From assembly GCA_035528995.1 (NCBI GenBank), contig DATKXO010000200.1, forward strand, positions 1 to 53,965: a stretch of 53,965 bases of DNA. Reading direction: 5' to 3'. The translations under genes and the position numbers were made by a program. A model generated the notes under the pieces. It was not told the DNA's origin. It made no database searches and saw only the letters and a list, made by a program, of their open reading frames with translations. Origin of the DNA: DATKXO01 sp035528995 (GTDB taxonomy: Bacteria; Planctomycetota; Phycisphaerae; UBA1845). Positions 10,901 through 18,410 of the stretch are shown here, in pieces. Each line of letters opens with the position of its first letter. Within the stretch, counting starts at the first letter, position 1.

Positions 10901-11178
10901 CGATCCTGTTGACTTCGTTGACCACATTCTTCGGGCTCGCCCCGATGATTTTCGAGACTTCGCCGCAGGCGCGCTATCTCGTGCCCATGGCGATCGCGCT
11001 GGGGTTCGGGATCATGTTCTCGGCGGCGGTTGTGCTGCTGATGGTTCCTGCAGCTCATTTGATTGCGGCCGGCTTCCGGCGCAGGTTAGCGAGGCTGTGG
11101 GGCGCTGCCCCTGCCGAATCTGTGGCGGTGGCCAACGGCTCCGCCGAGGTAGGCGGGGTGTCCCTGCCGAGAACGTGA
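7984..11178 (+). CDS. RND-type efflux pump, inner-membrane permease
   Basis: A 1064-residue AcrB/MMPL-superfamily proton-driven exporter. The GTG start overlaps the adaptor stop by 4 bases. The first membrane helix (NLLMILFIIGGLF) is followed by the usual periplasmic porter domain with FPGATPEEVEEGI. A block of membrane helices (about 340-500) includes VTLGILVDDAVIIGEDV, the helix-4 region that carries the proton-relay Asp pair in this family. A second porter domain and a second helix block (about 880-1030) follow. The length matches the HAE family. The short C-terminal tail is polar. With the adaptor it should form two-thirds of a tripartite pump; no outer-membrane channel is adjacent. Substrate cannot be predicted. 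Confidence 0.93.
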   Translation: MIGAGARSDSRDGLLGYMARNSVAANLLMILFIIGGLFVAGEIKQEVYPSYELDIVNFSMSFPGATPEEVEEGILLPAEEAVRGLEAVKRIESSAVEGRGRMSVELVEDVDPNRALQDVKNAIDRVASFPEEAERPVVELALRQRSTVTVAIAADMDERTLFDFAERVRNDLLAYPEITQIEVRGIRAPEIAVEVPEANLRAHGLTLDDIAETIRTTARDVPGGEVRTAGGEVLLRSAGRRFFASEYVDIPVVSNPDGSKARLGDIAMVTDGFEDVDRVSTFNGKPGVTLWVYQTGDQKPLEIADIVYGYVQRMNAELPDSVEMLIMWDRASEYRERLRLLATNGLFGLVLVLFVLGIFLAPKLAFWVGAAVPVCILGAIMLLPAMDTTINMISLFAFIVTLGILVDDAVIIGEDVFHKIQSGATRMDAAIAGVKEMAVPVIFAVMTNIVAFCPLMFVPGQTGRFFAAIPIVVITVFLISLLESLLILPSHLAHSKAVDPSGHGLLAVVARFQARSAEMIDRLVRRLYEPLLSWALHHRRVTVAAFLSGLILVAAWFQSGRINFTFNPRIEGDRVDAEVTVPFGAPFSETTRVANHIEQAGLRAADRFGGRDQVLAGWMNGQGRQGSNRAEVNLVLIPQEERDFTPEDFVRVWREEIGPLPGLEALYFEWEIGPSGSRGLTVDLSHPNRTILEAAATDLAAALGNYTGVTDIDDGFAAGKPQLDVAITDEAQSLGLTHVDIGRQIRHAYYGAEALRMQRGRNEVKVMVRLPEDERRSLADLENMIIRTPSGGEIPLAQAATFLPTRAYTEIKRVDAQRVLTITANIVPELTNVNKVRADLEAEVFPRLLATYSGLTFSYGGRQQEQIDAMRTLMRGLAISLLVIFGMLAALFRSYSEAVVAMTVVPFAIAAAFVGHMVMGYDLSVVSVLGIIATCGVVVNGGLVLTVTMNDMVRGGAPLETAAFEASKRRFRPILLTSLTTFFGLAPMIFETSPQARYLVPMAIALGFGIMFSAAVVLLMVPAAHLIAAGFRRRLARLWGAAPAESVAVANGSAEVGGVSLPRT

Positions 11179-11234
11179 TCCATAGTGACTCGGTCTTACA
11201 TCGATCTCGATTCCTGTGGACGCCGACGGTGACA

Positions 11235-11996
11235 TCACCCTGCGCGACTTCCCCGCGGTCCAGGCGAGCGTAACGCGGTGACCTTCAGGACGTAGATTAC
11301 CCAGGGCGCGATGGTCGTCTCGTTGACCCAATCGTAGGGCTCGTCCGGTCTGCCCAGCGGTCGGTAGACTTCGACCACGTCCAGGCCGGACCGCCGGTAA
11401 ACCTCGCGGTAATCCTCGTCCGGCCAGATCACGTCGACCACCGGGCGTTTGTCCTCCAGGGCGGTCACGATGATCCTCACCCGGTCGCCGCATTTCGCCT
11501 GCCGGTTCTCGGGGAAGTCCCTGGTGGTGAATGATGCCCATTCGTGCCGGTAGATCTCCGGCGAAGAGACCAGACTGACGATCCTGCCTCCCGCCTTCAG
11601 CACCCTGGTCAACTGGCTGAACATCCCGACCTTCTTTGCCGCCGTGGGGATGTTGTCGAAGGTGAAGGCCGAGAGCACCAGATCGAAGCTGCCGTTCGCG
11701 AACCGGTCCAGGTCGCCGTCCGCGACCAGGCGGTAGTCGCCGGCCGGATCGATCGCCCGGGCCTTGCGGATCATCTCTTCGGCGATGTCGACTCCGACGG
11801 CGTCGAATCCCAGTTTGGTCAGGAAGCGCGTGGAGCGCCCCGTGCCGCAGCCGAAATCCAGCGCCGCCCGTCCTGCGACGTGCCCGGAGAGGATTTCCGG
11901 CAGGTCCCTGAAGGCCAGGTAGTAGGTGCCGGGGAACTCCAGCTTGGCATAAGCGGCCGCGTAGGCGTCGTCTTCGTACGAGTTCCTGAACTCCAT
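11235..11996 (-). CDS. SAM-dependent class I methyltransferase
   Basis: A 253-residue methyltransferase of the type 11/25 group. Motif I (ALDFGCGTGRSTRFL) binds S-adenosylmethionine, the acidic end of strand 2 is GVDIAEEMI, and motif IV is FDLVLSAFTFDNI. I chose the ATG at 11996 because the residues upstream read as the tail of the preceding aminotransferase gene in another frame, and because it lies 7 bases after that gene's stop, which implies co-transcription. The substrate is not evident; pairing with a class III aminotransferase suggests amino-compound metabolism (inference). It ends convergently with the efflux pump gene. Confidence 0.82.
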   Translation of the reverse strand: MEFRNSYEDDAYAAAYAKLEFPGTYYLAFRDLPEILSGHVAGRAALDFGCGTGRSTRFLTKLGFDAVGVDIAEEMIRKARAIDPAGDYRLVADGDLDRFANGSFDLVLSAFTFDNIPTAAKKVGMFSQLTRVLKAGGRIVSLVSSPEIYRHEWASFTTRDFPENRQAKCGDRVRIIVTALEDKRPVVDVIWPDEDYREVYRRSGLDVVEVYRPLGRPDEPYDWVNETTIAPWVIYVLKVTALRSPGPRGSRAG

Positions 11997-12003
11997 AATC
12001 TCA

Positions 12004-13227
12004 CTACGCCACAGACGACAGGATGTTGTCGAAAGCGTCAAGGAACTCATCGATTTGCCGGGTTGTAATAATGTAGGGCGGAAACAGCCGGAAGGCCGCG
12101 TTGCGCGGCTGATAGTTGACGATGAAGCCCGCCTCAAGCAGCCGCCGGGCCATGTCCACACCCTTGTCGGCCTGATCGCGTGCCAACTCGATTCCCACCA
12201 TCAGTCCTTGGCCGCGGACCTCCGTGAGAACAGGCCGGCGCGACTGCAAATCCCACAGACCCTCGAGCAGGTAGTCGCCGAGCATGGCGGCTCGCTCGAC
12301 CAGGCCCTCTTCCTCGAGGATCGCGATCACGGTCGCCGCGATACGCCCCGACAACGGGTCGTTCTGATGGGATTGCATGTGGGTCAGTGCGCCCTGGCAA
12401 CGGGCCTCGACCTCGGCCGTGGTCACGACGGCCGCCACCGGCAAGCCGGCCCCGAGAGCTTTGCCCAGGACCAGGATGTCCGGCACGACGTCCTCGTGCT
12501 GGAACGCGAACCAGCGGCCGGTGCGCCCGATTCCGGTGGTGACTTCTTCCGCAATGAACAGGGCGCCCAACTGCGCGGCCAGGGCCCGCAGACCCGCGCC
12601 GTAGCCGATGGGGGGAACGATCATTCCCGCGTTGGCCAAGACCGGCTCGAAGATCACCGCGGCCACCGTCCGGTCTTTCTTCCCGGCCAACTCGCGCAGC
12701 GGGCCGAGGCAGGGGAAATCCCCGCAGGGCCACCCGGTACCCGCCGGGCAGTTCCGGCACTCGGGAGCGGGAATGCGGACAACGGTCCCGACCGGTGGCA
12801 GCCAGCGGACGTCGCGCCCGACTTCCGAAAGCGAGAGTGCATAGGTCGTATCGCCGTAGAAGCTGCGCTCGACGACAACGATGGCGTCGGCGCCGGTGGC
12901 CGCCCGGGCCATCTTGAGGGCCAGCTCGACGGCCTCGCTGCCGGTGTTGAGGAAAACCGCTCGATCCAGGGCCGGCGGCAGGATTCCGGCCAGCTTCACC
13001 ATCGCCCGTTGGGTTTCATCGCTCAGGAACGGGGGGCCGGCGTGGATCAGCCTGACGGCTTGCTCGTGAATCGCCTCGATCAGCCGCGGATGCCCGTGGC
13101 CGAGCACCGTGCACCAGCATCCGGCGAGCAGGTCGAGGTAGGATTTGCCGCGGTCATCCCACACCGTGCACCCTTGGCCGCGGGTCAACACGACGTTCTC
13201 GAACGGATTCGTCTGCCATATACGCAT
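12004..13227 (-). CDS. Class III (omega) aminotransferase, PLP-dependent
   Basis: A 407-residue class III aminotransferase. The PLP-binding lysine lies in ILVLGKALGAGLP, and the cofactor loop is FIAEEVTTGIGRTG. In most relatives the position before EV-TG is Asp (or Asn) plus Glu, so the Glu-Glu here is a variation worth noting. An internal ECRNCPAGTGWPCGDFPC segment has four cysteines spaced like those in GABA-aminotransferase relatives and may bind metal or an Fe-S cluster. The ATG at 13227 is preferred over the upstream extension because MRIWQTNPFENV matches the usual N-terminus. The methyltransferase gene follows after 7 bases. Amino donor and acceptor are unknown. Confidence 0.86.
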   Translation of the reverse strand: MRIWQTNPFENVVLTRGQGCTVWDDRGKSYLDLLAGCWCTVLGHGHPRLIEAIHEQAVRLIHAGPPFLSDETQRAMVKLAGILPPALDRAVFLNTGSEAVELALKMARAATGADAIVVVERSFYGDTTYALSLSEVGRDVRWLPPVGTVVRIPAPECRNCPAGTGWPCGDFPCLGPLRELAGKKDRTVAAVIFEPVLANAGMIVPPIGYGAGLRALAAQLGALFIAEEVTTGIGRTGRWFAFQHEDVVPDILVLGKALGAGLPVAAVVTTAEVEARCQGALTHMQSHQNDPLSGRIAATVIAILEEEGLVERAAMLGDYLLEGLWDLQSRRPVLTEVRGQGLMVGIELARDQADKGVDMARRLLEAGFIVNYQPRNAAFRLFPPYIITTRQIDEFLDAFDNILSSVA

Positions 13228-13883
13228 CGAGGTGATCCTGCCTCTGTGGGACTCGCCCGGCGGTTCCAACTGCCCGCAGGCGGAAATCCGTCCTCGTTGC
13301 CGCACTGAACGGATTCCTTGTGGTCCCAGGCGCGGGCCGACCGCCGACGACTCCGCTCGAAGGTCCGGCTCAGGTGGCGGGCGAGTCGCCGCACAGATTC
13401 AGCGATTCTCGCCTCGCCGAGCGTTGAAATCGAGAGCCGGAGCGTGGCGGTCTCGCGTTTGCGGGTCCTTCGGCGGTCCGTTGCACGGTGTGATGCTCAC
13501 GACCTGCTCCGGCGGGTCGGCTGTCTCGCCAGAGTGTCAATCTTCCAGCACCATCGATGTTCCTTTTCAAGTCATTCTGACACATTGGTGTCGTTGGCGC
13601 ACGCATGGCGAATCAAATTCCATGTGTGCTGGTTTCCCATGTTGTTGATCGTGATCCTCGTCGTAAGATGGACCGAGCACGACCAGACGGTCGGCGTTGA
13701 CCAGCCACCCGGCACATATGGCAGTGATCTCCGGGGTGGGAAGCAGGTGGCGGCCGCAGCTCGCCTGATCCGGGCCGAGGGCGAGGCGGAGGACGCACAC
13801 GGGATTGCCGATAACCATTGGGGGCTGTGGCCGGCGACCTGCCGGAGGATTTTGGCTGCGCGATGAGTGACGATGGGGGCATC
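13228..13883. other. Divergent intergenic region
   Basis: About 650 bases between the divergently transcribed aminotransferase and histidine kinase genes. A minus-strand open frame of 83 codons ending at 13567 has fairly normal composition but no recognisable domain, and plus-strand frames are Arg-rich. I see no gene I can support. Promoters for both flanking genes probably lie here. Confidence 0.4.
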
Positions 13884-16800
13884 ATGAACGCGGTTAAGTC
13901 ATCGCACCAGGAGTTGGAAGGTCGTCTGGCTGAGGCCGAGGCTGAGATCGCCGCAATGCGCTGTGGCGGGGTCGACGCGTTTGCCGAGGATCAGGCGGCC
14001 ATGCTGGTTCGGCTCGGGAAGGCGGAACTCGCGCTCCACGAAGCCCGAGCGGAGCTTGCTAGGAACGTGCAGGAACACGCCGAGGAGCTGGCTTCGGCGA
14101 ACGATCGGCTTGCACAGGCGGTCGAACAGCGGAGGCGGGCCGAGGAGGGCCTCGAGGCGAGCATGGAAAAGTATCGGCGTCTGGAGGCGAATATTCCCGG
14201 ACTGGTCTACCGGTACGCATTGCACCCCGACGGGAGCTTCTCCTTTCCGTACGCGAATTCGGCGTCGCGCGAGCTGTTTGATGTCGAGCCGGAGGACGTC
14301 ATGCGCAACGGCGCTCTTCTGGCCGATCTCATTCATCCCGATGACAGGGAAAGACGTGACGAGTCGATCAGGGCGTCTGCCGAGACACTCCAGCCCTGGA
14401 GGCAGGAATTACGGCACGTCGTCAACGGCGATGTGCGTTGGTACGACTGCGTGTCTCGTCCGGAGCGACAACCCAACGGCGATATTCTCTGGGATGGGAT
14501 TATTCTGGAGATCACCGAGCGCAAGCGCGCCGCGCAGGAACGACTGGCCCACCTCTGCTTCCTGGAGAGCATGAAGCGGATCGACCAGGCCATTCGGGGA
14601 ACGATGGACCTGGACCGGATGATGTCCGACGTCCTCGACGCCGTGCTCTCGATCTTCGAATGCGACCGGGCCTGGCTCTTTTATCCCTGTGACCCCGACG
14701 CTCCGTCTTGGCAGGTGCCCATGGAGCGTACCGTGCCGGAATATCCCGGGGCCCTCGCCCTGGGTGTTGACGAGCCCATGCGGCCGGGCACTGCCGAACA
14801 GCTCCGAGTGGTGTTGACGTCCGACGGCCCCGTCAAGTTCGGCCCGGGTGCCGAGCGTCCGGTTCCACCGGAGGAGACGGCGCGGTTCGGCCAACAGTCC
14901 CAGCTTTCGATGGCGATCTACCCCAAGGTGGGCAGCCCGTGGATGTTCGGCCTGCACCAGTGCTCGCACCCGCGGGTCTGGACGGAGGAGGAGGAGAGGC
15001 TTCTGCAGGGGATCGGGCGACGCATCGGCGACGCGTTGAGCAGTCTGTTGACGCTGCGCGACCTGCGGGAAAGCGAGCAGCGCTTCCGCACCGTGGTGGA
15101 ACAGGGCGCTGATGCCGTCTTCCTGAGCACAATGGAGGGCAGGGTTTTCGATGTGAACCAGCGGTCCTGTGAGAGCCTGGGCTACACCCGTGAGGAACTG
15201 CTGGGTATGACCTTGTCCGAGATCGATCTCGAGGTGGAAAGCGGCAGACACCGGGAACGCATCTGGGAAAAGCTGGTTCCGGGGCGCCGAATCACGTTCG
15301 AAGGACTGCATCGGCGCAAGGATGGCACCACTTTCCCCGTCGAGGTCAACGCCGTGCCGTTGGAGTTGGAGGGGCAGCGCGTGATGCTGGGTCTGGTCCG
15401 CGACATCAGCGAGCGCAAGCAGGCCGAGGACGCCCTGCGGGAGAGCGAGCAGCGCTTTCGCGCCCTGGTCGGGCAAGTCGCCGACGGCATCCTCCTGCAC
15501 GACCTTGAAGGCCACATCGTCGAGGTGAACTCTCGCGTCTGCGAGACCCTCGGCTACACGCACGAGGAATTGCTGGGCATGACCGTTGCGGATGTCGACC
15601 CGACGTTCGTCGCCGGTGACCATCCGAAGGAACATTGGACGGCTCTGCCACTCAGGCGAGTAGTCTCCTTCGAGACACGTCACCGCCGCAAGGATGGCAG
15701 CATCTTCCCCGTCGAGGTGCGGCTCTGTCTCGTCGAAATGCACGGGCGCAGATTGATTCTCGCCTCCGTCCGCGACATCAGCGAGCGCAAGCGGGCCGAG
15801 GAGGAGACCGAGAGACTGGAGGCCCAGCTCCGACAGTCCCAGAAGATGGAGGCCGTAGGACAGCTTGCTGGGGGCGTGGCCCACGATTTCAACAACCTCC
15901 TCACCGTCATTCTCGGGAACGTCGAGTTAGCCAGGCGCGACTTGAGTAGCGGGTCGGCGCCGAACACCCGCCTGGCCGAAGCATTACGCCAGATTGAGCA
16001 GAGCGGTGAGTGGGCGGCGAAGCTCACCCGCCAGTTGCTGACCTTCGGGCGCCGGCAGGTGGTCCAGCCGCAGTTGCTCGACCTGAACGACACGCTCACC
16101 GGGATGGAGCAGATGCTGCGGCGGTTGATCACTGAGGACATCACCTTGGACTTCGCGCGGGCCCGCGAACTGCGGTGCGTTCTGGCCGACGCCAGCCAGA
16201 TCGAGCAGGTGGTCATGAATCTCGTGGTCAACGCCCGCGACGCCATGCCGGACGGCGGCCGGCTCACGCTGGAGACTTCCAACGTCACCCTGGATGGCGA
16301 GTATCTGGCGTCGCATCCCGAGATGTGCTCAGGCGAGCACGTACTGCTGGCCGTGAGCGACACCGGTCAGGGAATAGACGCGGCCACGATGCCGCGCATC
16401 TTCGAGCCCTTCTTCACGACCAAGGCCGTGGGTGAGGGAACCGGTATGGGTCTGGCGACGGCCTACGGAATCGTCAGGCAGTTCGGCGGGCACATCAGCG
16501 TCGACAGCGACCCCGGGCACGGAACGACGTTCCGCGTGTACCTGCCGGTGGCCGAAGAATCCACCGAGCGAACACAGGTAGCCGCGGTCGAGGTCTCGCC
16601 TCCGACCGGATCCGAGACCATCCTGCTGTGCGAGGACGAGGGTCCGGTTCGCGAGCTCAGCGGTCGCATGCTGCAGTCCGCCGGGTACACGGTTCTCTTC
16701 GCCCGCAACGCGCATCATGCGCTTGAGCTTGCATCCGCGTACACCGGGTCCATTCATATGCTCGTCACCGACGTCGTCATGCCGGGAATGCACGGAAAAG

Positions 16801-16991
16801 CACTCGCCGACGAGCTGACCCGGCGCTTCGGCGACCTGAAGGTCCTGTTCATGTCGGGCTACACCTCGGACGTCATTGCCCATCACGGCGTGCTGGACGA
16901 GGGGGTCGAGTTCCTCAAAAAGCCCTTCAGTTGCGGCGCGCTGCTGCAGCGAGTCCGGCAGGTACTCGATCGGTCGCAGTCAGGAGGATAG
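13884..16991 (+). CDS. Hybrid sensor histidine kinase with PAS, GAF and receiver domains
   Basis: A roughly 1035-residue soluble hybrid kinase. An N-terminal coiled coil rich in Glu, Ala and Arg (about 1-100) leads to a PAS domain (about 105-220), a GAF domain (about 235-390) and two further similar PAS domains ending in RDISERK (about 400-640). The HisKA box GGVAHDFNNLL contains the phospho-accepting His667. The ATPase boxes are VVNARDAMPDGG, DTGQGID and GTGMGLA. A C-terminal receiver has Asp963 (TDVVMPGMHG) and Lys in FLKKPF. No membrane segment is seen, so the signal is probably cytoplasmic. The start is uncertain: ATG 13884 follows GGGGG by 4 bases, and ATG 13863 is the alternative. No response regulator gene is adjacent. 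Confidence 0.9.
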   Translation: MNAVKSSHQELEGRLAEAEAEIAAMRCGGVDAFAEDQAAMLVRLGKAELALHEARAELARNVQEHAEELASANDRLAQAVEQRRRAEEGLEASMEKYRRLEANIPGLVYRYALHPDGSFSFPYANSASRELFDVEPEDVMRNGALLADLIHPDDRERRDESIRASAETLQPWRQELRHVVNGDVRWYDCVSRPERQPNGDILWDGIILEITERKRAAQERLAHLCFLESMKRIDQAIRGTMDLDRMMSDVLDAVLSIFECDRAWLFYPCDPDAPSWQVPMERTVPEYPGALALGVDEPMRPGTAEQLRVVLTSDGPVKFGPGAERPVPPEETARFGQQSQLSMAIYPKVGSPWMFGLHQCSHPRVWTEEEERLLQGIGRRIGDALSSLLTLRDLRESEQRFRTVVEQGADAVFLSTMEGRVFDVNQRSCESLGYTREELLGMTLSEIDLEVESGRHRERIWEKLVPGRRITFEGLHRRKDGTTFPVEVNAVPLELEGQRVMLGLVRDISERKQAEDALRESEQRFRALVGQVADGILLHDLEGHIVEVNSRVCETLGYTHEELLGMTVADVDPTFVAGDHPKEHWTALPLRRVVSFETRHRRKDGSIFPVEVRLCLVEMHGRRLILASVRDISERKRAEEETERLEAQLRQSQKMEAVGQLAGGVAHDFNNLLTVILGNVELARRDLSSGSAPNTRLAEALRQIEQSGEWAAKLTRQLLTFGRRQVVQPQLLDLNDTLTGMEQMLRRLITEDITLDFARARELRCVLADASQIEQVVMNLVVNARDAMPDGGRLTLETSNVTLDGEYLASHPEMCSGEHVLLAVSDTGQGIDAATMPRIFEPFFTTKAVGEGTGMGLATAYGIVRQFGGHISVDSDPGHGTTFRVYLPVAEESTERTQVAAVEVSPPTGSETILLCEDEGPVRELSGRMLQSAGYTVLFARNAHHALELASAYTGSIHMLVTDVVMPGMHGKALADELTRRFGDLKVLFMSGYTSDVIAHHGVLDEGVEFLKKPFSCGALLQRVRQVLDRSQSGG

Positions 16992-17120
16992 GCCGGAGGA
17001 AACCGACTGAACCGGGGCTTGCGCACTCTGTGCTGTTGGGACGCTGCAAGAGTACGCCCCGTGAGCGCCCGGAAGGCCCGCGCTGCGGTCGATCTTGTGG
17101 GTCCCGGGTGGTTCGTTCGA

Positions 17121-17142
17121 GCCCACCGGGCGACCGGTGGGC
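17121..17142 (+). terminator. Perfect GC-rich hairpin after the kinase gene
   Basis: GCCCACCGG-GCGA-CCGGTGGGC forms a 9-bp stem with a GNRA-type loop about 130 bases after the kinase stop. No T-run follows, so it may act as a stabilising or Rho-related hairpin and not as a classical terminator. Confidence 0.4.
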
Positions 17143-17178
17143 CCCGACCGGAACGATCTAAATTCTTATAGCATCAAA

Positions 17179-17190
17179 CTTTACGTAAAG
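17179..17190. promoter_or_regulatory. Twelve-base perfect palindrome, possible operator
   Basis: CTTTACGTAAAG reads the same on both strands and sits at the end of an AT-rich island in GC-rich surroundings, about 230 bases before the next small open frame. It could be a binding site for a dimeric regulator; no regulator gene is adjacent. This is inference from symmetry and base composition only. Confidence 0.3.
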
Positions 17191-17415
17191 GGCGAACGCA
17201 GGATTCGATTCTCCCTCTGGCCAGTCCCTCGTCGCCCGGGTGCGATCAAAAGGACGGGTTCAAACCGAATCCGGCCATCGGTTCGTTCGCTTCACCTGCG
17301 CGATCTGAGGGCATCGCCCCGGCGATCGGTTAAGACGCTTTAATGAAGATGTGCCGGACGGGCGCCCCACCGAAGGAGACTCGTTGGGAAGTGCTGTTAC
17401 TTCCACGGCGCGTTC

Positions 17416-17673
17416 TTGACGATAGATGAACCGCCCAGGCCGGGGAGGGTCTACGAGAAGGGCATCCTGACGGCCACGCTCCTGGACATGACACGCAGCG
17501 GCCGAGACGTGCTGGCCGTTCGCTTCGACATGGACCGCCCGCTCGACGACCCGGGCATCCTCTTCATGCAATGGGACGGCGAGGTCTTCCGCCCGATCGA
17601 CCTGGCCGCCATGCCCCTGGGCCAGACCGCGACGCTGGCCGACACGTCGGACGTCATGGGCAGTATGTGGTGA
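17416..17673 (+). CDS. Small hypothetical protein (85 aa)
   Basis: I do not recognise this frame. It encodes about 85 residues with balanced composition (GRVYEKGILTATLLDM, then GILFMQWDGEVFRPIDLAAM), more protein-like than the shadow frames nearby. There is no signal peptide, membrane segment or Cys cluster. The TTG start lacks a good ribosome site, and the same frame stays open upstream to 17347 without a standard start codon. A separate 28-codon frame from ATG 17343 ends just inside it, so a frameshift or decayed 5' end is possible. It is convergent with pncA. Confidence 0.4.
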   Translation: MTIDEPPRPGRVYEKGILTATLLDMTRSGRDVLAVRFDMDRPLDDPGILFMQWDGEVFRPIDLAAMPLGQTATLADTSDVMGSMW

Positions 17674-17736
17674 GGGATGCTCCGGGGTGGTCGTTACGTA
17701 GTACCGGGTCGGCGGCGTGTGTTATTTGGGCGCGCT

Positions 17737-18357
17737 CTACTCGACGGGCACCTCACTGCTGTGGACGGCTCGCACGCCGGCGCGTTGCATCTCCTCGACG
17801 GCCCGTTGCGCGTCGCCGGGCTGGAGCTCGACGGCTCGGCAGCCGTCCTCGATCAGAAAGGTGTTAAAACCGAGGGCGGCCGCGTCGAGCGCGGTGGCCC
17901 GTACGCAGTAATCGGTGGCCAGCCCCAGTATGTACACGTCGCTAGCACCCTGCTCTTTCAGGTATTCACCGAGTCCGCTGGAGCAGCGTCGGGCGTTGTC
18001 GTAGAAGCCGCTGTAACTGTCCACGTCGGGGGATGTTCCCGTAGGAAACTCGCGGGCCACGCGCGTCGTGTCCAGCCCGTCGGCGAACTCCGCGCCCGGG
18101 GTGTTCTGCACGCAGTGCACCGGCCACAGAATCTGGTCCAGCCCGCCGAGCTGGATCACGTCGCCCGGCTTCTTGCCCGGGTGGTTGGCCGCGAAGCTGC
18201 CGTGGTCCGACGGGTGCCAGTCGCGGGTGGCCACGACCAGGTCGAACCGGTCGGACACGCCGTTGGCCACGGGGATGACCTTATCGCCGTCGGCCACCGG
18301 CAATGCCCCGCCGGGCAGGAAGTCGTTCTGGATGTCCACGAGGATCAGAGCGTTCAT
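17737..18357 (-). CDS. pncA: Nicotinamidase (isochorismatase-fold), catalytic Lys replaced
   Basis: A 206-residue PncA-type amidohydrolase that would convert nicotinamide to nicotinate for NAD salvage. Visible residues are Asp8 (ILVDIQNDF), the metal ligands Asp46, His48 and His81, and the nucleophile Cys151 (GLATDYCV). The third member of the family's Asp-Lys-Cys triad is missing: where relatives have Lys-Gly before the (D/N)P-x-VDSYS-x-F motif, this protein has Thr106-Gly (FPTGTSPDVDSYSGF). The rest of the core is well conserved. It lies 53 bases downstream of pncB on the same strand, a classic NAD-salvage pairing. The gene call is firm; activity is uncertain because of the missing Lys. Confidence 0.9.
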   Translation of the reverse strand: MNALILVDIQNDFLPGGALPVADGDKVIPVANGVSDRFDLVVATRDWHPSDHGSFAANHPGKKPGDVIQLGGLDQILWPVHCVQNTPGAEFADGLDTTRVAREFPTGTSPDVDSYSGFYDNARRCSSGLGEYLKEQGASDVYILGLATDYCVRATALDAAALGFNTFLIEDGCRAVELQPGDAQRAVEEMQRAGVRAVHSSEVPVE

Positions 18358-18410
18358 TGGCCTGCCTCGCCCCTGTGTGTGGGCTCTGAGTGCCGTCGAC
18401 GTGGCGGGCG

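Larger units (their letters stand above)
16992..17415. other. Intergenic region with hairpin and AT-rich palindrome
   Basis: About 420 bases between the kinase and a small open frame. It holds a perfect 9-bp hairpin with a GCGA loop at 17121-17142 and an AT-rich patch at 17157-17190, striking in this GC-rich DNA, ending in the palindrome CTTTACGTAAAG. The segment at 17201-17227 (GATTCGATTCTCCCTCTGGCCA) superficially resembles a tRNA 3' end but does not fold as one. A 28-codon frame starting ATG at 17343 could also be a short leader peptide. Confidence 0.45.

Noticed and set aside
13567..13818. Minus-strand 83-codon frame upstream of the kinase
   Set aside because: No ribosome site, no recognisable domain and overlapping frames of equal length; left as intergenic.
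14409..15884. Minus-strand open frame of 491 codons inside the kinase gene
   Set aside because: Antisense shadow of repeated PAS domains.
17201..17227. tRNA 3'-end-like sequence GATTCGATTCTCCCTCTGGCCA
   Set aside because: T-stem pairs only four of five, and no acceptor 5' strand or anticodon arm exists within the required distance upstream.
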